Below, piece after piece: positions 24,822-37,489 of a DNA stretch of 64,000 nt. Positions within the stretch are counted from its first letter, which is position 1. The number at the start of each line of letters is the position of its first letter. The position numbers were made by a program, and so were the translations under genes. The notes beneath the pieces were generated by a model that was given only the letters and a program-made list of their open reading frames with translations, was not told the origin of the DNA and did not search any database. The stretch spans positions 1,674,001 through 1,738,000 of the forward strand of contig BSDZ01000023.1 of the NCBI GenBank assembly GCA_030268105.1, in the 5' to 3' direction. The stretch is from Volvox africanus. Its lineage: Eukaryota > Chlorophyta > Chlorophyceae > Chlamydomonadales > Volvocaceae.

Positions 24822-27800
24822 TTACCATTGCGCGTACCATGGGTCACTCATAGCGAAGACACCCGGGTCGGGCAAGCCGCCAACGCCGACATTGGCCCCC
24901 GTCATCTGCTGCATGTCTCCGGTTCTGCTGCTGGCCGATGGGGCTCGCGAGGTGGCTGTGACATCCGTCTCGCAGCTTCCTCCGCTCTGTGGCGCCCTGG
25001 AAGCCGGCATACCCACTGCCATAGCCCGGGATCCCGTTGTCTGGAAAGGCACGGCTAGAGACTGCGGCGGCTGCGGCAGCGACCACATCTCCTCATCCGG
25101 GTGGTGATGCGGCAGCTGCGTCGGCATCATGGCGTCTTGATGGCCATAGGACCAATCGTACGGGTACAGTGAAAGTCTCGATGGCTGCTGTTGGGTCTCC
25201 CCCGTAGTTGGATGACCTGATATCAGCATCGGCTCTCCACTGCATGACTCGGCAGCCCGTGAAACGCCTACAGAGTGAGCGGATAGCGGCGGCAGTTCTG
25301 CCCACGGGACTGGCGCTGCATTATAGTAGCCACCGCTGCTGCTGCTGTCGGTGCCGGACGCGTCCAGGTTGCCAACATCTCCAGCAGTGGCGGCGGCAGC
25401 GGGAGAAGGATCGCCGCCTCGACTGGTGGCCTCCATCATGAACATTCTTGCCGTACGTGGGGGTCCCCGGTACATGTGCGGCTGCGGTGGCGGCATTCCA
25501 TGTGGCAGCAAGGGCATCAGCGGCCAACCACCGCCACCGCACGGCACGCTTGGAGCAGCTCCAGAATGGATCCCGTGAGCTCCCATTAGACGCGCACGGC
25601 CGTACGCCGAGTATGGTGGTGGGTATGGCTGACCGTACGCAGCTGGGTACGGTGCGTACGGTGGGTAGTAACCCGGATGATAGTACGACGAATATCCTCG
25701 ATAGTATGGACGCCGTATGGGGCCTACACCTGCGTGCGGGTAGCCACCAGTGTGTGCCGCGGTAGCAAAACCCCCCGGTGCGGCTCCACACATCTGAGCT
25801 GCAGCAGCGGAGCCGCGACCGGTATTCAGTCCAGTGTAGGCGTCCGATAGCACAGTGGGATCCTCTTGTGGGCTTCCCACCGCCAATGCGGGGTTGCCTG
25901 CCGTGCCACCAGGATGCAACGGTGGCGGCGGTGCCATCCATGACTGCGCCGCCGCAGCCGGCTGTGAGGAAAGTTGTTGTCCCACGCCCGCAACACCGGA
26001 GGTAGCAGTGATGTTGTCATGCAGCAATGGCAAGCAACTGGAGGAGCCCGAGGCGCAGGACAGCTCCCTCGAATAGGGCCCCCCCGACTGCTGCGCGGCT
26101 GGCGGCGGCGAGCAGTGATTGTCAACAAGCTTATTTCCGCTGTAGATCTCTGAGACATTTTTAGTCGACTGACCCGTCAGTGCCTCTGACTCTGTCGGCA
26201 ACGGCGCTGCCAGCGTGCCTGTGGAGGGAGTATGCACGGCGGTGGTAGATGACATAGTCGCGACGTTTATCCCAACCTGGCCGCCGGCGCAATGGCCCTG
26301 CAGCCAAGGCTTGAACGGCATGGCCGCCGACGGAGCCCGTGCAAGATTGTTTGTGCCGCAGTGGGTAAGTGCCGCCACAAACTCGGGCTCACATGGCGGA
26401 CTGCTAGCGTGGCCAGCAGCAAAACCTGTCTGGTTTTCATGTAGCATTGCCGTAGACGACGACCGCTGCATGTCGGCAAGGTTCGCAGCGGAAGTAAAGC
26501 TTGGATGGCTGGGCGGTCTGGTGAGCGTCGCATGTGTAGCGGCGCTTGGCCAGCACGGTGACATCATCGGAGGAGCTGAGGTGGCAAGTTCTGTCTGTGG
26601 CGCACGATCGCCACATGCCGCCGTAGAGCAACCCATGCCAGGAGTCGCCGGCAGCACCGGCGTTGCAGCTGCTGCTGCAACGCCTGAAGGATCCGATGTG
26701 CCACCACCATAGTCGATGCCGATGTTACCGGCCTGTAAAGCCATAGACAGCGACGGATAAGCTCGTTGGAGCTGCGACTTACTAAAATTCAATCCAATGG
26801 CAGTGTCATCGGGAAACCAACTTACAGGGATCGGGCCACCTAAAAGCTCAACACCGGCCGCATTCCTGGTGCCAGCTGCGCTGGGGCCCCGCACATCTGC
26901 TGCTGTCAGCTGCACGCCAAGATCTTGATCCATTTCAGTGTCGGCTACAGAGCCTGGTTCGCTCAGCAGAGCCCACATGGCCGCATTCGTGGCATTGTCC
27001 ACTTCCTCATCTGCGTCGTCGTTCCATAAATCACACAGCGAATCTAGAAGGACCGGGGAGCCTCCGGCGACGATTCCTCCGACGCCGTGAACCGCACCAC
27101 TGCATGGGGGCAGGGGAGTGCTGCCACTAGCGCCACTCCCGTCAACATGCAACGTCGCACCGTCTGCTGCGGCAGGGGAGTTTAACCAGTGTGCCGGCAG
27201 GGACAAAGGTTTTGGCTGCAGAGGAACACAGTAACCATCTGCTGTCATTTCGATGTAATCAAAAGCATCCCTGGGTGCGACACCGGCATCCGCGTCGGCA
27301 CGTTTGGAAGGCGCTGTGTTGAGGAGAGGGTTAGTGCTGGTGGCCGTGATGGATGAGCTTGCGCCGGCAAAATTATGATGGACTGATGAAATGTGGTATG
27401 AGTTGGGATAAGTAGGTAGGCGGATTGGGAAGGTGGCAGGGCTGCCGGAGTGGGCGAGGTCCGGGGCAGCGGGAGCAGAGGGGATAGGGGCGGGGGCGGG
27501 GGCGGGGGACATCATGGTGGAATGGGCAAAGGCAGGAGAGGCAGCAGCGTTGGGGACAGGGGCGGGTGAGGAGGAGGGACCGCAGGGCGGCAGTCTCCAT
27601 TGTGTAGCCGCGGCTGCTGCGGCCACCGCAGCGGCTGCGAATGAAGTAGCGTCCCAACATCCGTTCTGGACTGTCACACCTGTTGGTGACTCTTGGCAAG
27701 CCGCTGCTGCCGCCGGAGCCTCACCATGTGTCAACCCCGTCGCTGTCAAGATCGCGGCCGCGGCCTCCGCTGGGAGGCATTCCGATGATGCATTTCCCAG

Positions 27801-29424
27801 TGTGCTCCGGCAACATACACCATCAACATCACTGGCGGCGGCGGCTAGCGGGGAGCCCCATGACATCGGTGCTGCAGACGCCGCAGGCGGCTCCTCAACC
27901 TTGACAGCGGGTGCCTCGAGATCCAACGACCCCGCGGTTCCGGGTGCCACGACAGACGCTACTGCTAGCTGCGCTGCTACCTTCAGGGCCTTCTGAAGCT
28001 GCTGTGAAGCGGCTCCGTACCCCAGCTTCGGAGCTGACACGGAGGCTGGGGCAGAAGCTGATCCCGATGCCGAAGCAGCGATTTCGGTACCGTCATCCCC
28101 AAGCCGTGGGGTCTCAGATGAGCCCTCGTCGGCGCTTGAGTCTTGCCCCATATCACCGGCTCCACCGCAATAGCCCGCAGCAGCAGCGGCTGCAGCGGCA
28201 GCGGCAGAGGCAGCGACGGGCAACCGAAGCGGCGGAACACGCTTGGTGCGCTTGCGGCTGATTCGTTGCTTGCCCTTCAAGACTGGTAAACCGTGTCGTG
28301 TGAGCCATTCCCCCAAAGGCTCTAGTTCTCCGTCTTCACGGATCACGCGAATAGAGCTGCAATGAAAGGGGGGGAAGGTCGACAATCACGTAAATTCAAT
28401 AGAACGCAGGTGGCAGGCATTTTAGCAAGCCCGATGAAAGTCCACAGTAGCACGATTTTGATAACTTGCTACGTGCAATATTAGTATTTGTCCACCGTGA
28501 CAAATGGGACACAGTATTGCGCCTCGGCAACAAATCAACGCGTGTAAGTGGGCAGGATTGTCACAACGGACATGAGGCCACAATGGGTGCGACGTTCTAC
28601 TTACCGGTGCCACTTGGCCATGCTGGAGTTGCCAAGCTGTGGAGTTGCGTTACCAAGCAATGGGAGGGGGAAAACAGCAAAACGGCTTAGTGTTTGACAC
28701 GTTCAAGGCAGACAGGAACTCAATCAGCACTGCAGTTACGTCCTTTAGGGAGACCTTCTTGAAAAGCGGAGGGGCCATCAACATGCACGTGCCACATTTA
28801 AGCTCCGATCCACAAGCCGCTTGCGTCGCTGAGGCTTGTCCAGATGATCTTGGGCAATCAAGTGTGCGAGCACGAACTACGAGCCATGAACATCAAGCTC
28901 AATAATGCAGCAGATACAACCTGCTTGGGTCAGATCGATTTCATGCATTTATCTTGTATGCAAGAACATCAGCGCAGCTGGCCGCAGCACAAACAGCTGC
29001 AAGCACCTTCACCACCAGCACCCACCTTCTCAAACCTGCTGCGACCGATGCGCTTTCCCTTAAACGTGATGCACTCCTGGGAAGACATGTACAGGTCGGG
29101 ATGGAAGGTTCCTCGGACACTCCCCGCAACGAATCGGTCCCGACGGCACATGGGGCGGGGCCGACCAGGAGTCGACGGCTGGTCAGCTGTATCCTCGTCG
29201 TTATCGTCATCGGTTGCGCGGACTGCAACGGTTACGGGAACAGGACCCGGTAACCCGGGCCCAGCAGAGGCCGTCGTTGGCTTGGCAGTGCCAATGCAGC
29301 CAGTCGCCCCGCTAGCAGCGCGACCTGGACGCGCCGCAACACGGCCCGAGGGCGGCGCCGCATATCTTAAGTCATGCCCATCTCCGGGCAGTCGTTGTGC
29401 ACTGGTTCCAAAAACATCCGCCAT
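24822..29424 (-). CDS. VARL (RegA/Rls-like) SAND-domain putative transcription factor
   Basis: Three exons join in phase: 29026-29424, 28605-28636 (32 nt) and 24822-28356, coding about 1321 residues. The SAND domain spans about residues 94-165: SVRGTFHPDLY, ECITFKGKRI and SRFEK on exon 1; LGNSSMAKWHR on exon 2; SIRVIREDGELEPLG and WLTRHGLP on exon 3. WHRSIR followed by a short turn and LxxxLxxHGL matches the end of SAND domains (consensus KDWKxSIR), which bind DNA in the nucleus. A basic stretch (RISRKRTKR) follows and could be a nuclear signal. The remaining 1100 residues are low-complexity Ala/Pro/Ser/Gly with a Tyr/Pro/Gly-rich patch near 25.6 kb. An in-frame TGA 15 nt upstream supports ATG 29424 as the start. 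In volvocine algae SAND proteins of this type are the VARL family, which includes the germ-soma regulator RegA; which paralogue this is cannot be told by eye. Confidence 0.8.
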
Positions 29425-32400
29425 CCGAGAAAGTGCTCAAAAAGAGATATGTATATTAACCGTAGCACCAGTGGAGTAATGCAATACTCGTCGCGCGCGA
29501 TCGATTTTAAAATAAGTTCTATTAATTCTTCAGCATCCACACGCGGAAGTACGCCGCGGAATGTCCACCACGTAGCGGGTTCCGGGTTAACACCAGCCTG
29601 CAGGACAGCCAAATCCATATAATTACAATACCTGACATCAGTCAAACTCTAGTGGAATATCAAAAGACAATAAGCGCCACTGTTGGGTTAGGCCCAGGTG
29701 CGACGTTGCTGGCAGACGCTACTTGATAACGAAGCTGCTACTAGGAACTAAAGCCCGCCACAGCATCCTTATGGAAGCATATGAGAACTTGGGCTGGATG
29801 CCAAAGAGCGTAAGATTGAAGCCGCAAGTGCCCTGCTGCCTTGATGTTTGCAAAGCTCAGGGTCCCAAAACAAACCCCTACCGCACCTTGTAAGGTATAT
29901 TGTGAGGAATCAAGGAATAGGCCAACTGCAATGTGCCCAAGCGATGGGTAACTGTAAGTTGTCGAGTGGCCACTCTTGACGAAACCAGAGGGATAAAGAC
30001 GAGCACAGAAATGCAGACGCAGCGTGAAAATTTGTTTGAAAAACGACTTGATCTTGGCCTGAAGTAGTTAGGGATTATGAGTTGCCAGCTGAGTTTCTCG
30101 GTAAATATCCGATGTTGCTTGAGATGTCAGGTCTATGAAGTAATAAATGGACGCACGATTATTTCTATTGGTTCAGAAGGGATTATGTGATGATGTATGG
30201 CAAGAGTTGCATATCCATGAAGCAATCCTACGACATACGGTTACGGCCGATGTGTTGTATGCGCTCGATCGTAATGGGCGGTCATGCTATAAAAGTAGAC
30301 ATTCTCTGTACCTACATGAATATAACTTAAGGCCACAACCTGCTGAAATTGGCCTTGCCTTAATTTCTGCCTTGAAGGCAGCCGTGGGGAACATCGGCAC
30401 CGCTCGCAGATGAAGGTTTTCGTAGCTCCATTTTAAACTATTGGATTACTTACGATGTATTTTTTAAGTTAAGACACCATCTGGTACGACGCTTCTGTTG
30501 GCTGACACTAGGTACGGCGGCGGTAAAAGCACCGTAAAATGAGGAATAAAACACATGTAGAGTTTTAATTCATTATAACCTTGGGAACGTATCGATTTGT
30601 GGTTGCCGCCCCAAAGACGGGACCCGGGGGTACGTCATTCTCAGGAATTGAAGTACACACTACGCGCGGATCCATGTCCGTGCCGCGAACGGCGGTAGGA
30701 AGGTTTTCAAACCATTCGCACTTTACTTACCTTTTGTTATATACATACCTCCAAGCATCTTTCAAAGCTCCACAATCTTTGTCCGTATCACCACTTTTGA
30801 GTGGCTTGCCGCGGGTGACTTTCGCCCTAGCCCGGCGCGCGCAGGTTAGCGCGCGGCATGCGGGTGAATCAATCAACCGTCAATAAGCTGCTGAAAGCCT
30901 TTGTGCCGTATACCATTCTACGGCGTCCCAATAGAAACAAATTTTCAAAATTTCGTAACGTCCCGTAATTGGCTGCTTGCTGGCCTGCGCACACCCATCT
31001 CCCACGTTTTATTATTCCCCAGATTGGTGATCCTGGCGACAATATCCAGGCCTTGCATAGAAAATGACCACAGGAAACTGCAATGACCTGTTTTACCTTC
31101 CTCTATGTCAACTTGTCGGGGAACATTGCCTTGCCTAATGCGAGCAGTTTGGAGATCTCCTTCTCATCCGCGCTCCATTCCTTCCATCTGCACCCGAACA
31201 AAAATCAAACCAGCCAACTCCGCCTCAAACCGTATATATATAACCTTGCCCCCACATTTATTTGAATCGCACCCGCTCACGCATTTTCGCACATCAAGGT
31301 TAAATCTTACGTGGGATTTACATTCTCGTTACACGTTTTAACCCGATCCGCTCCTCCTAGCTCACCAACAGCCCCAAAAAAACTAAGATGGACGCCCAGA
31401 CAGCCGGACTCTTACAACTAGTGCCGGCTTGACTGTTGCATATTATTGCTTTTACAAAGAACGGGTGACTTGCTATGTGCTATAACTTAAGTCCACACTA
31501 TCCACATACACCATCTGAAAATCGAAGGTGCCACAACCGGATGACCACCAAGGAGCCTGCCACTGCTGGCCAAAGGCAACTTATATTACCAACCCAAGCG
31601 TTTTCATGTATTACTGCATTGCCCCGGCCCCAGGCGGTGAGCAGGCTTCTGCCCATTACTGCGGCTAGGCTTATGATAACTGAACTTGCATGTTCATAGC
31701 TGGCCTTCCGATTATACCGACCAACGAAGCGAACAGAAACGAGATGCTGTACTATTCATTGATGCAGTCCATGCGAAAACTGACGGTTTCAGGGTTCAAG
31801 TACGGGTAGACGTTGCAGATGCATCAATCCGCAATTACTAAACCGCCCCTCCTGCACCGCAACCTCTTGAATTGTCGCTGCAACACGGTTGGAGCCATAT
31901 CGCTCTCTAACTGTTGAACGTGGCGTTGGCGTTAGGGCGCAGGGTCGAAAGGCCGCCATCAACCGTCAGGACCTGCAGTCGAAGAAAAGACAGATACACG
32001 GATGTAGCGGCCTGCGGGGAATGATCATATCCCATATGATGACAGGTGGTGCATGTGGCCAAAAGTACTGAAGGGACGAGGGAGGGGAGACAACAGGTTA
32101 CACGGGGCCGTATGCCAGAGACATTAGCATGTGCAGCCGGCGGCCACGCTACTGAGCCAGAGGCTTTGCCGCGGCTGCGCAGCCAGTCGTTGCTCGTAAC
32201 GAATGATAAACGATGCGAAACGAATGCCCGAAAGCAGGGCTAGCTCGCTACATTACTGGTAGTTGCGAAACACATCGCGATTCTGGTCGGCGTTCCGGTC
32301 GGCGTTCCGATCACGAGCCACGAGTTGGCCCTCCAAGATCTAGTCAAGATCCGCTGTACCCACAACTCCGGGTTGGAAAAGTCGGGGAACGGGTAAGGTA

Positions 32401-33780
32401 ACTGTACCGCAGCGCCCAGGGTAAAACTGCCTATTAGAAATCGGAGATTAAAGCAGAGGAAAAAAGCGGAGATGCCGCTGCTTGGTCACGAATTTAATTG
32501 CGTCTGGAGACGGTTGCAGCCGCTATCCCAAGCCCGGTTTGAAGAACTGTATCGCAACTTTTGGCTTCCGTCAGCAATCAAGTTTTTACAATAAATTGAA
32601 TTGCGACAACCACCTACCAGGTACCTTCGCGACCTTTTAATGAAACGTTCCTGGCCTTATCTATTTTCTTATGCATGCCTGTGATACATGGTATGCGGGC
32701 ACTGCGATGTCTGGTGATCGATTAAAGTGCTGCGAGTACAACCATTACTGTGATTACTGTACTGGAAGTCATGTTAGCTTCCTGTGTCATCAAAACCCTA
32801 CGGAGTTACAACCGCATTTAAGTATAATTTTTTGTATTTCTATCTCCAAAGTCAACTGCACTAACCCGCAAGGGTGGTGACGCGCATCGCTAACGTTTCG
32901 TTATTCCCAAAGCATGCACATCACAAGTCCACAATGCTCTTACGATCCCGAGCCCATACAGCTGCACAATCCTGCACAACATATTATTTACCAATTTCGA
33001 AACCTCTAGTTAAGATTGTTTATGTTTGCTCACATCCAGAAACAGCGAAACAGTTCTTCCTGTCGCAAATTACGATAACAGAATGAGGCCCACATACCTT
33101 CCCCCGGCTCGTAAGCCCCTGCTGGACCAGCCGTTCGCATTACAGTTATGCCGCTACAAGGTTTACAAATTATACGTAATCTAGCAGAACTAACAACCTA
33201 TGGGTATCCCATCTAAATCCCTGTGCTACCGTCCCGCTGTCCCGCAAGCCTGCTTGATGACCGATATGCCGTATTACCGAGCCTGGCAACGTGCCTACCT
33301 ACATATATATACCTTCGTTTCATCCCCGCAACCTCCGTAACATGTCACCCGCACCCAATCCGTATGAATCCGTCCATACGGACGTAATCCATACCAATCA
33401 GGTATGAGTCATGTCTTCATGTCCCCTTATTGTTCAAGAACCTTCCTCTTGACAACACGCTTATAATCATCCGAACCAGATGATGGCCATCACACGAAGC
33501 TATATAGTCGCATCTTGGATCAGCAGGTACAACATCCCCGTACACGCCCCAGCAGGGTCGTACGGCATACACCGGAACAGAACGCCGGTGAAGATGTCTC
33601 CTCTTTACTCGGCTTTCCTCGGCTCCCAGTCCAGTCCCAGACCCAGATCCCAGTCTCCTTTAATAACATACAATTTCTAGGATTTGTGTTTGACCCTGTG
33701 CCGATAGAGTTTGTGTTTGACCCTGGCCATTAGGTACGCAAGCCAGGGGTTTGCATCCCCGGGGGGAGGGCCGCTAGCAT
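29425..33780. other. AT-richer gene-poor interval
   Basis: No recognisable gene. A minus-strand frame at 29367-29645 overlaps the VARL start in another phase and is discussed as a finding. An ATG-initiated frame at 30147-30413 is listed separately. The base composition is visibly more AT-rich than the coding parts of the window, and the rest shows only short random frames. Confidence 0.45.
30147..30413 (+). CDS. Small hypothetical ORF, 88 residues
   Basis: ATG to TGA, 88 codons with near-natural amino-acid composition (for example LFLLVQKGLCDDVWQELHI near the N-terminus). Its base composition is much more AT-rich than the genes around it. No motif, signal peptide or membrane segment is evident and no neighbouring exon could be joined. 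It may be part of an old mobile element, an orphan gene or chance. Confidence 0.2.
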   Translation: MDARLFLLVQKGLCDDVWQELHIHEAILRHTVTADVLYALDRNGRSCYKSRHSLYLHEYNLRPQPAEIGLALISALKAAVGNIGTARR

Positions 33781-34430
33781 CTGCCCTCACAAAAAGCATC
33801 TGCCCCTACATGTTGTGACCTCACAAAAACATTCTAACACTTCCGTGCAGGCACCACTTGCGGACGTGGAGCCTCGTCTGTGAATGCATGCGCGCCTTCT
33901 AGGCAGAGACCTTGGTTCGGTGCTGCAAACCAACGAATTTGACAAGGTCCACTGGAAGAACTATTCTGATGATTCATAATTTTTCGATGTAATTTGTCTG
34001 TCAATCCGTACCATTATAAAGAACTTCATTATTCTTAACCCTCCTGTGGCGACTCAGCTACAACACGAAAATTCCCTCGTCAGCAGTAGTGGTTATTGAT
34101 GAGGGAATTTTCGATGCGGTGCTGATTTCAAAAAAACATGCGTGTTGTAGCTGAGTCGCCACAGGAGGGTTAAGAATAATGAAGTTCTTTATAATGATAC
34201 GGATTGACAGACAAATTACATCGAAAAATTATGAATCATCAGAATAGTTCTTCCAGTGGACCTTGTCAAATTCGTTGGTTTGCAGCACCGAACCAAGGTC
34301 TCTGCCTAGAAGGCGCGCATGCACTCACAGACGAGGCTCCACGTCCGCAAGTGGTGCCTGCACGGAAGTGTTAGAATGTTTTTGTGAGGTCACAACAGCA
34401 TGTGGGGGCAGATGCTTTTTGTGAGGGCAG
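33781..34430. repeat. Long inverted repeat (arms 287 and 290 bp, spacer 73 bp)
   Basis: The left arm 33781-34067 is the near-perfect reverse complement of the right arm 34141-34430; one 3-nt indel accounts for the length difference (tgcccctacatgttgtg versus the reverse complement of cacaacagcatgtgggggca). The spacer 34068-34140 contains its own short hairpin (attccctcgtca pairing with tgatgagggaat). No coding frame is convincing inside it. A foldback or MITE-like element, or a palindromic duplication, would give this structure. I see no target-site duplication at the ends. Confidence 0.92.
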
Positions 34431-34689
34431 TAGTGGTTGCTGACGAGGCTGATGCATCCCTTCATTGTTTTGGAGCCGCAACTGTTTTTCCCGGCCTCTG
34501 CCTCTGCCTGGGTCAACCCAACTGAAATACCGCCGAAGCCGATCCAGGTAGATGCAATGCGTGCGGGACATTAAACGTAACACGTCATGCAAGTGGCTTC
34601 CGTGCGCCCCGCCCTCTCGTTCCCCGGTTTTGGAGATACGTACGGACTCTGTGGAGAGCACACGAGAGGTAGGGCCCTCTACCGGGGCC

Positions 34690-37010
34690 TGCCTGGCCGA
34701 TCACGAAGCTGCTGCCGGGTGACAAAAAGAACACTAGCGCCGCCGTGACATCGTGCGGGTAGGCAAAGTGCTTAGCTGGGACCATGTCCCGAGACGCATC
34801 ACGGACAGCAGCGGAGCCCTGCGCGGGTGGAGTACCAAAGTTCAAGTGCAAAGTGCACCAGCAACAATAGCAGTAATACCCGTAGCAGTGGTAGCAATAG
34901 CAAAATAGCAGAGTTGAATCCCCAATAAGAGCTTCCGTACATCAGATACGGTAACGCGGCAGCAGCAGCAAGGCAGCAGTACTAATAGCAGCAGCTTGCA
35001 AATGAACCCCAAATGTTGAGCCCCGTCAACACACTGTACACCTATATGCAACAACTCATAAATAAAACTTGCTTTACATACACTCCAGGCTTAGATCAGT
35101 CCGTACGGCGCCAAGTGTTGTATATGGTACCCACGAAGGGTGGTATCAAAAGATACCGGATGTTGTGCCAAAGCCTGATTAAGTAGAGCCGCCGACTAGG
35201 TCGTACTTGAGAGGCCATAAGGCCTCGAACCGGGCGTGACCTTCAGAAGTCACCACTACAACCGGAGATTCAGTGAACCTGGAACCAGGTGTTCCACCAT
35301 TTGCTATTCAGGCGGTAAATGGCCCATTCCATACAGGTTATGGAGTAACCGACAGGCTCGGATGTTTCGGGAAGTCAGTTAGTTTTGGTCGTCGGCAGCC
35401 GAGACCAAATCCACAAATCGAATGCTAGATGGGAACGTGAAACAGTTAATCTGGTAATTAATTATATTATATTATATAATTAAATAATAAATAGATAGTT
35501 ATTATATCTTAATGATTTACCGAAATGCATTAAGGATACAACACCAAGATGCTTACGAGGTCCTTCCTCACGACATCCCTCGGGAAGGGCATCGGTCATA
35601 ACCGGCCATACTTCTTACACCCGAAACCATCCATTTGCAACATGCGGACGGGAAGCAATGCCATTATGCAATGTTGGCTTATGCCCTATCCTTTTTGTTA
35701 TCTGTCTTGCCCCTGTACATCGTACGACGTCTCTTGCCGTACCTCGGTAAACTGTTGCGTCTGTGGTGTGCGAGTGAGGCCGGGGGCAACACAGTTGATA
35801 CGGATGCCTCGGTTAGCGTACGGGGCCGCAGTGGCACGGGTGAGACCTACGGGTTATTCAAATGGTTCGACCGTTAGGTCAGGCGGTTAGGGAAGTTGGG
35901 TTTGTGGATGGAACCGGTGTGTGTATTGTCGGCCTGTGTCCCAGGGCAGTTGGCGTGACGGTTCTGAATGGCTCAGTGTGTTCCGTGATCGTGAATGTTG
36001 TGGCGTAATGCCAGTTATGGCGGGATAGTGACCACGGCTCTCCCTAAAATCTCCCAATCATCTGCCTGCAGCCACACACCTTCCACTCCCGCCTTGGCTG
36101 CCGACAGGGCTTTGAAGTGCGCCACACCGATCTCGGCAACTGCCGTGGACACCAGGACAAGCAAGCCACCACCAGGCTGGTTTAAAAACGCCTAAGAGGC
36201 CAGGGGCAGCATGTGGAAGACGGACCACATTGAGTGCTTCTCGTACCTGTACGAATGAAACCAGAACGAAGTGGCCAGCCAGAAGTTCAATAATAACATT
36301 AGGTTTGGAGGAGATACGTCAATAAACTGCTTGGGTAGACACGTGGGAATGTTGGGCGGGGCATGTGCGTATGTGTGTGTTTGTGGATGGAGCGTATAGA
36401 CGTGAGGAAGGAAAGAAGCTATACAACACCGAACGGATGCATGTGTGACACCAATGATGTAGTAGTTGGGGGCCGCAAAGGCCTCTCGAGATGCTGACTG
36501 GGTGCTTCTGCACCTTGATATTGTGCTGGTGTGTGGGCCGTACATGTACAACTAATACAGAAGGGGTGCCAGGTGAAGGGTGCCAGGTGAAGCGGTGCCA
36601 GGCAGCTCATCTCCTCTCCACCTGACATAGTGTTTCTCATGGAGCTGAACAAGCGCCGAAAGCTGCCTAGGCTGGTCTCTGCCTACTAATCTCCATTTCC
36701 TCCCGATCTGCTGTCTTGTGGATCGCCAAATGCTGCAATCGTGCAGCTGGGTGAAATGTCATCAGTTGTGATCCAAGAGTTCCTGTAAGGAGCTGGGAAG
36801 GATGTTTTGTTCTTCTGTACGCCTGAGAAGCTGCACGCAAGCGGATTGATTGTCGGACAAATATGTCGGACAAATATTACCCGTTTGAAAAGCTCCAGGG
36901 ATGTCGTGCTGGCAGCACCTGTCACCACGTTGCCGACACAGCTGGCAACACCGTACAGTCTGCCGTACTTATCTACCACCGCAGAGATCGCATCCCCCAC
37001 CTGTGGAGCA
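34690..37010 (-). CDS. Divergent short-chain dehydrogenase/reductase, partial or decayed
   Basis: Three minus-strand exons fit a single NAD(P)-dependent SDR in the right order. About 36888-37008 reads AISAVVDKYGRLYGVASCVG (the beta4 region). About 36076-36193 reads GGGLLVLVSTAVAEIG then LSAAKAG (the catalytic segment). About 34700-34820 reads HDVTAALVFFLSPGSSFVIG (the C-terminal cofactor-side helix). In the usual YxxxK motif the tyrosine is replaced by leucine. Some divergent SDRs lack this Tyr, so this is not proof of decay. The N-terminal glycine-rich TGxxxGxG exon was not found, and the last exon ends in AG|GCAGG with no GT donor. Substrate unknown. It may be a pseudogene. Confidence 0.55.
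35060..35990. other. Unexplained insert between SDR exons
   Basis: This stretch separates two SDR exons. It contains short palindromes (tggtatcaaaagatacc near 35143; accataaggcct-type inversions) and an ATG-initiated plus-strand frame at 35635-35877 of 80 codons. That frame starts with a hydrophobic, membrane-like stretch (LAYALSFLLSVLPLYIV). It may be mobile-element debris; I cannot assign a family. Confidence 0.3.
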
Positions 37011-37489
37011 GTGCACAGGCAGCATCGCGCAAACGGTTGCAGATGAGAATGAATATCAAGTGCGCATGTATGACACCAGTTATGTACGGCACTGATTATG
37101 TACAGCACTGTAAATGTCCTGGGATATGGTGGACGCAGTATTATGTACGCTGCTGTACATACCAACGTAGTCGTACACTATGCTCTAAAAAAACCCTTCT
37201 TGGAGCACTCCATGCAGGATGCGGGGTGGAGCTTGTGAAATGAGGGGAGTAGATGGAGGCGGGAGAGAGAGGAGAAGAGCCACGAGAGAGGGGGAAGGAA
37301 ATATGGTGGAACGTGTGGCGCTTGCAACAATGCCCTGCTGCAAACCTCTCTCGGCAAAGTTGGAACGTGAGCCCAAATCTTGGTAATAAGCAGCATTCTC
37401 ATCCAGTTCGAATTCAATTTAGCAAAAACAGCAACACAGAAAGGGATAGAATCACAATCCCAGTCTTTAACTGTGTGCTTTCCTCATTA

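Noticed and set aside
25321..28261. Many ORFs of 70-206 codons on both strands
   Set aside because: Shadows of the long low-complexity VARL exon 3, which is open from 28356 to 24822 and carries the SAND-domain junction.
33781..34430. Classical DNA transposon with terminal inverted repeats
   Set aside because: The inverted arms meet almost directly, no transposase is present, and no target-site duplication is visible, so only a foldback or palindrome is claimed.
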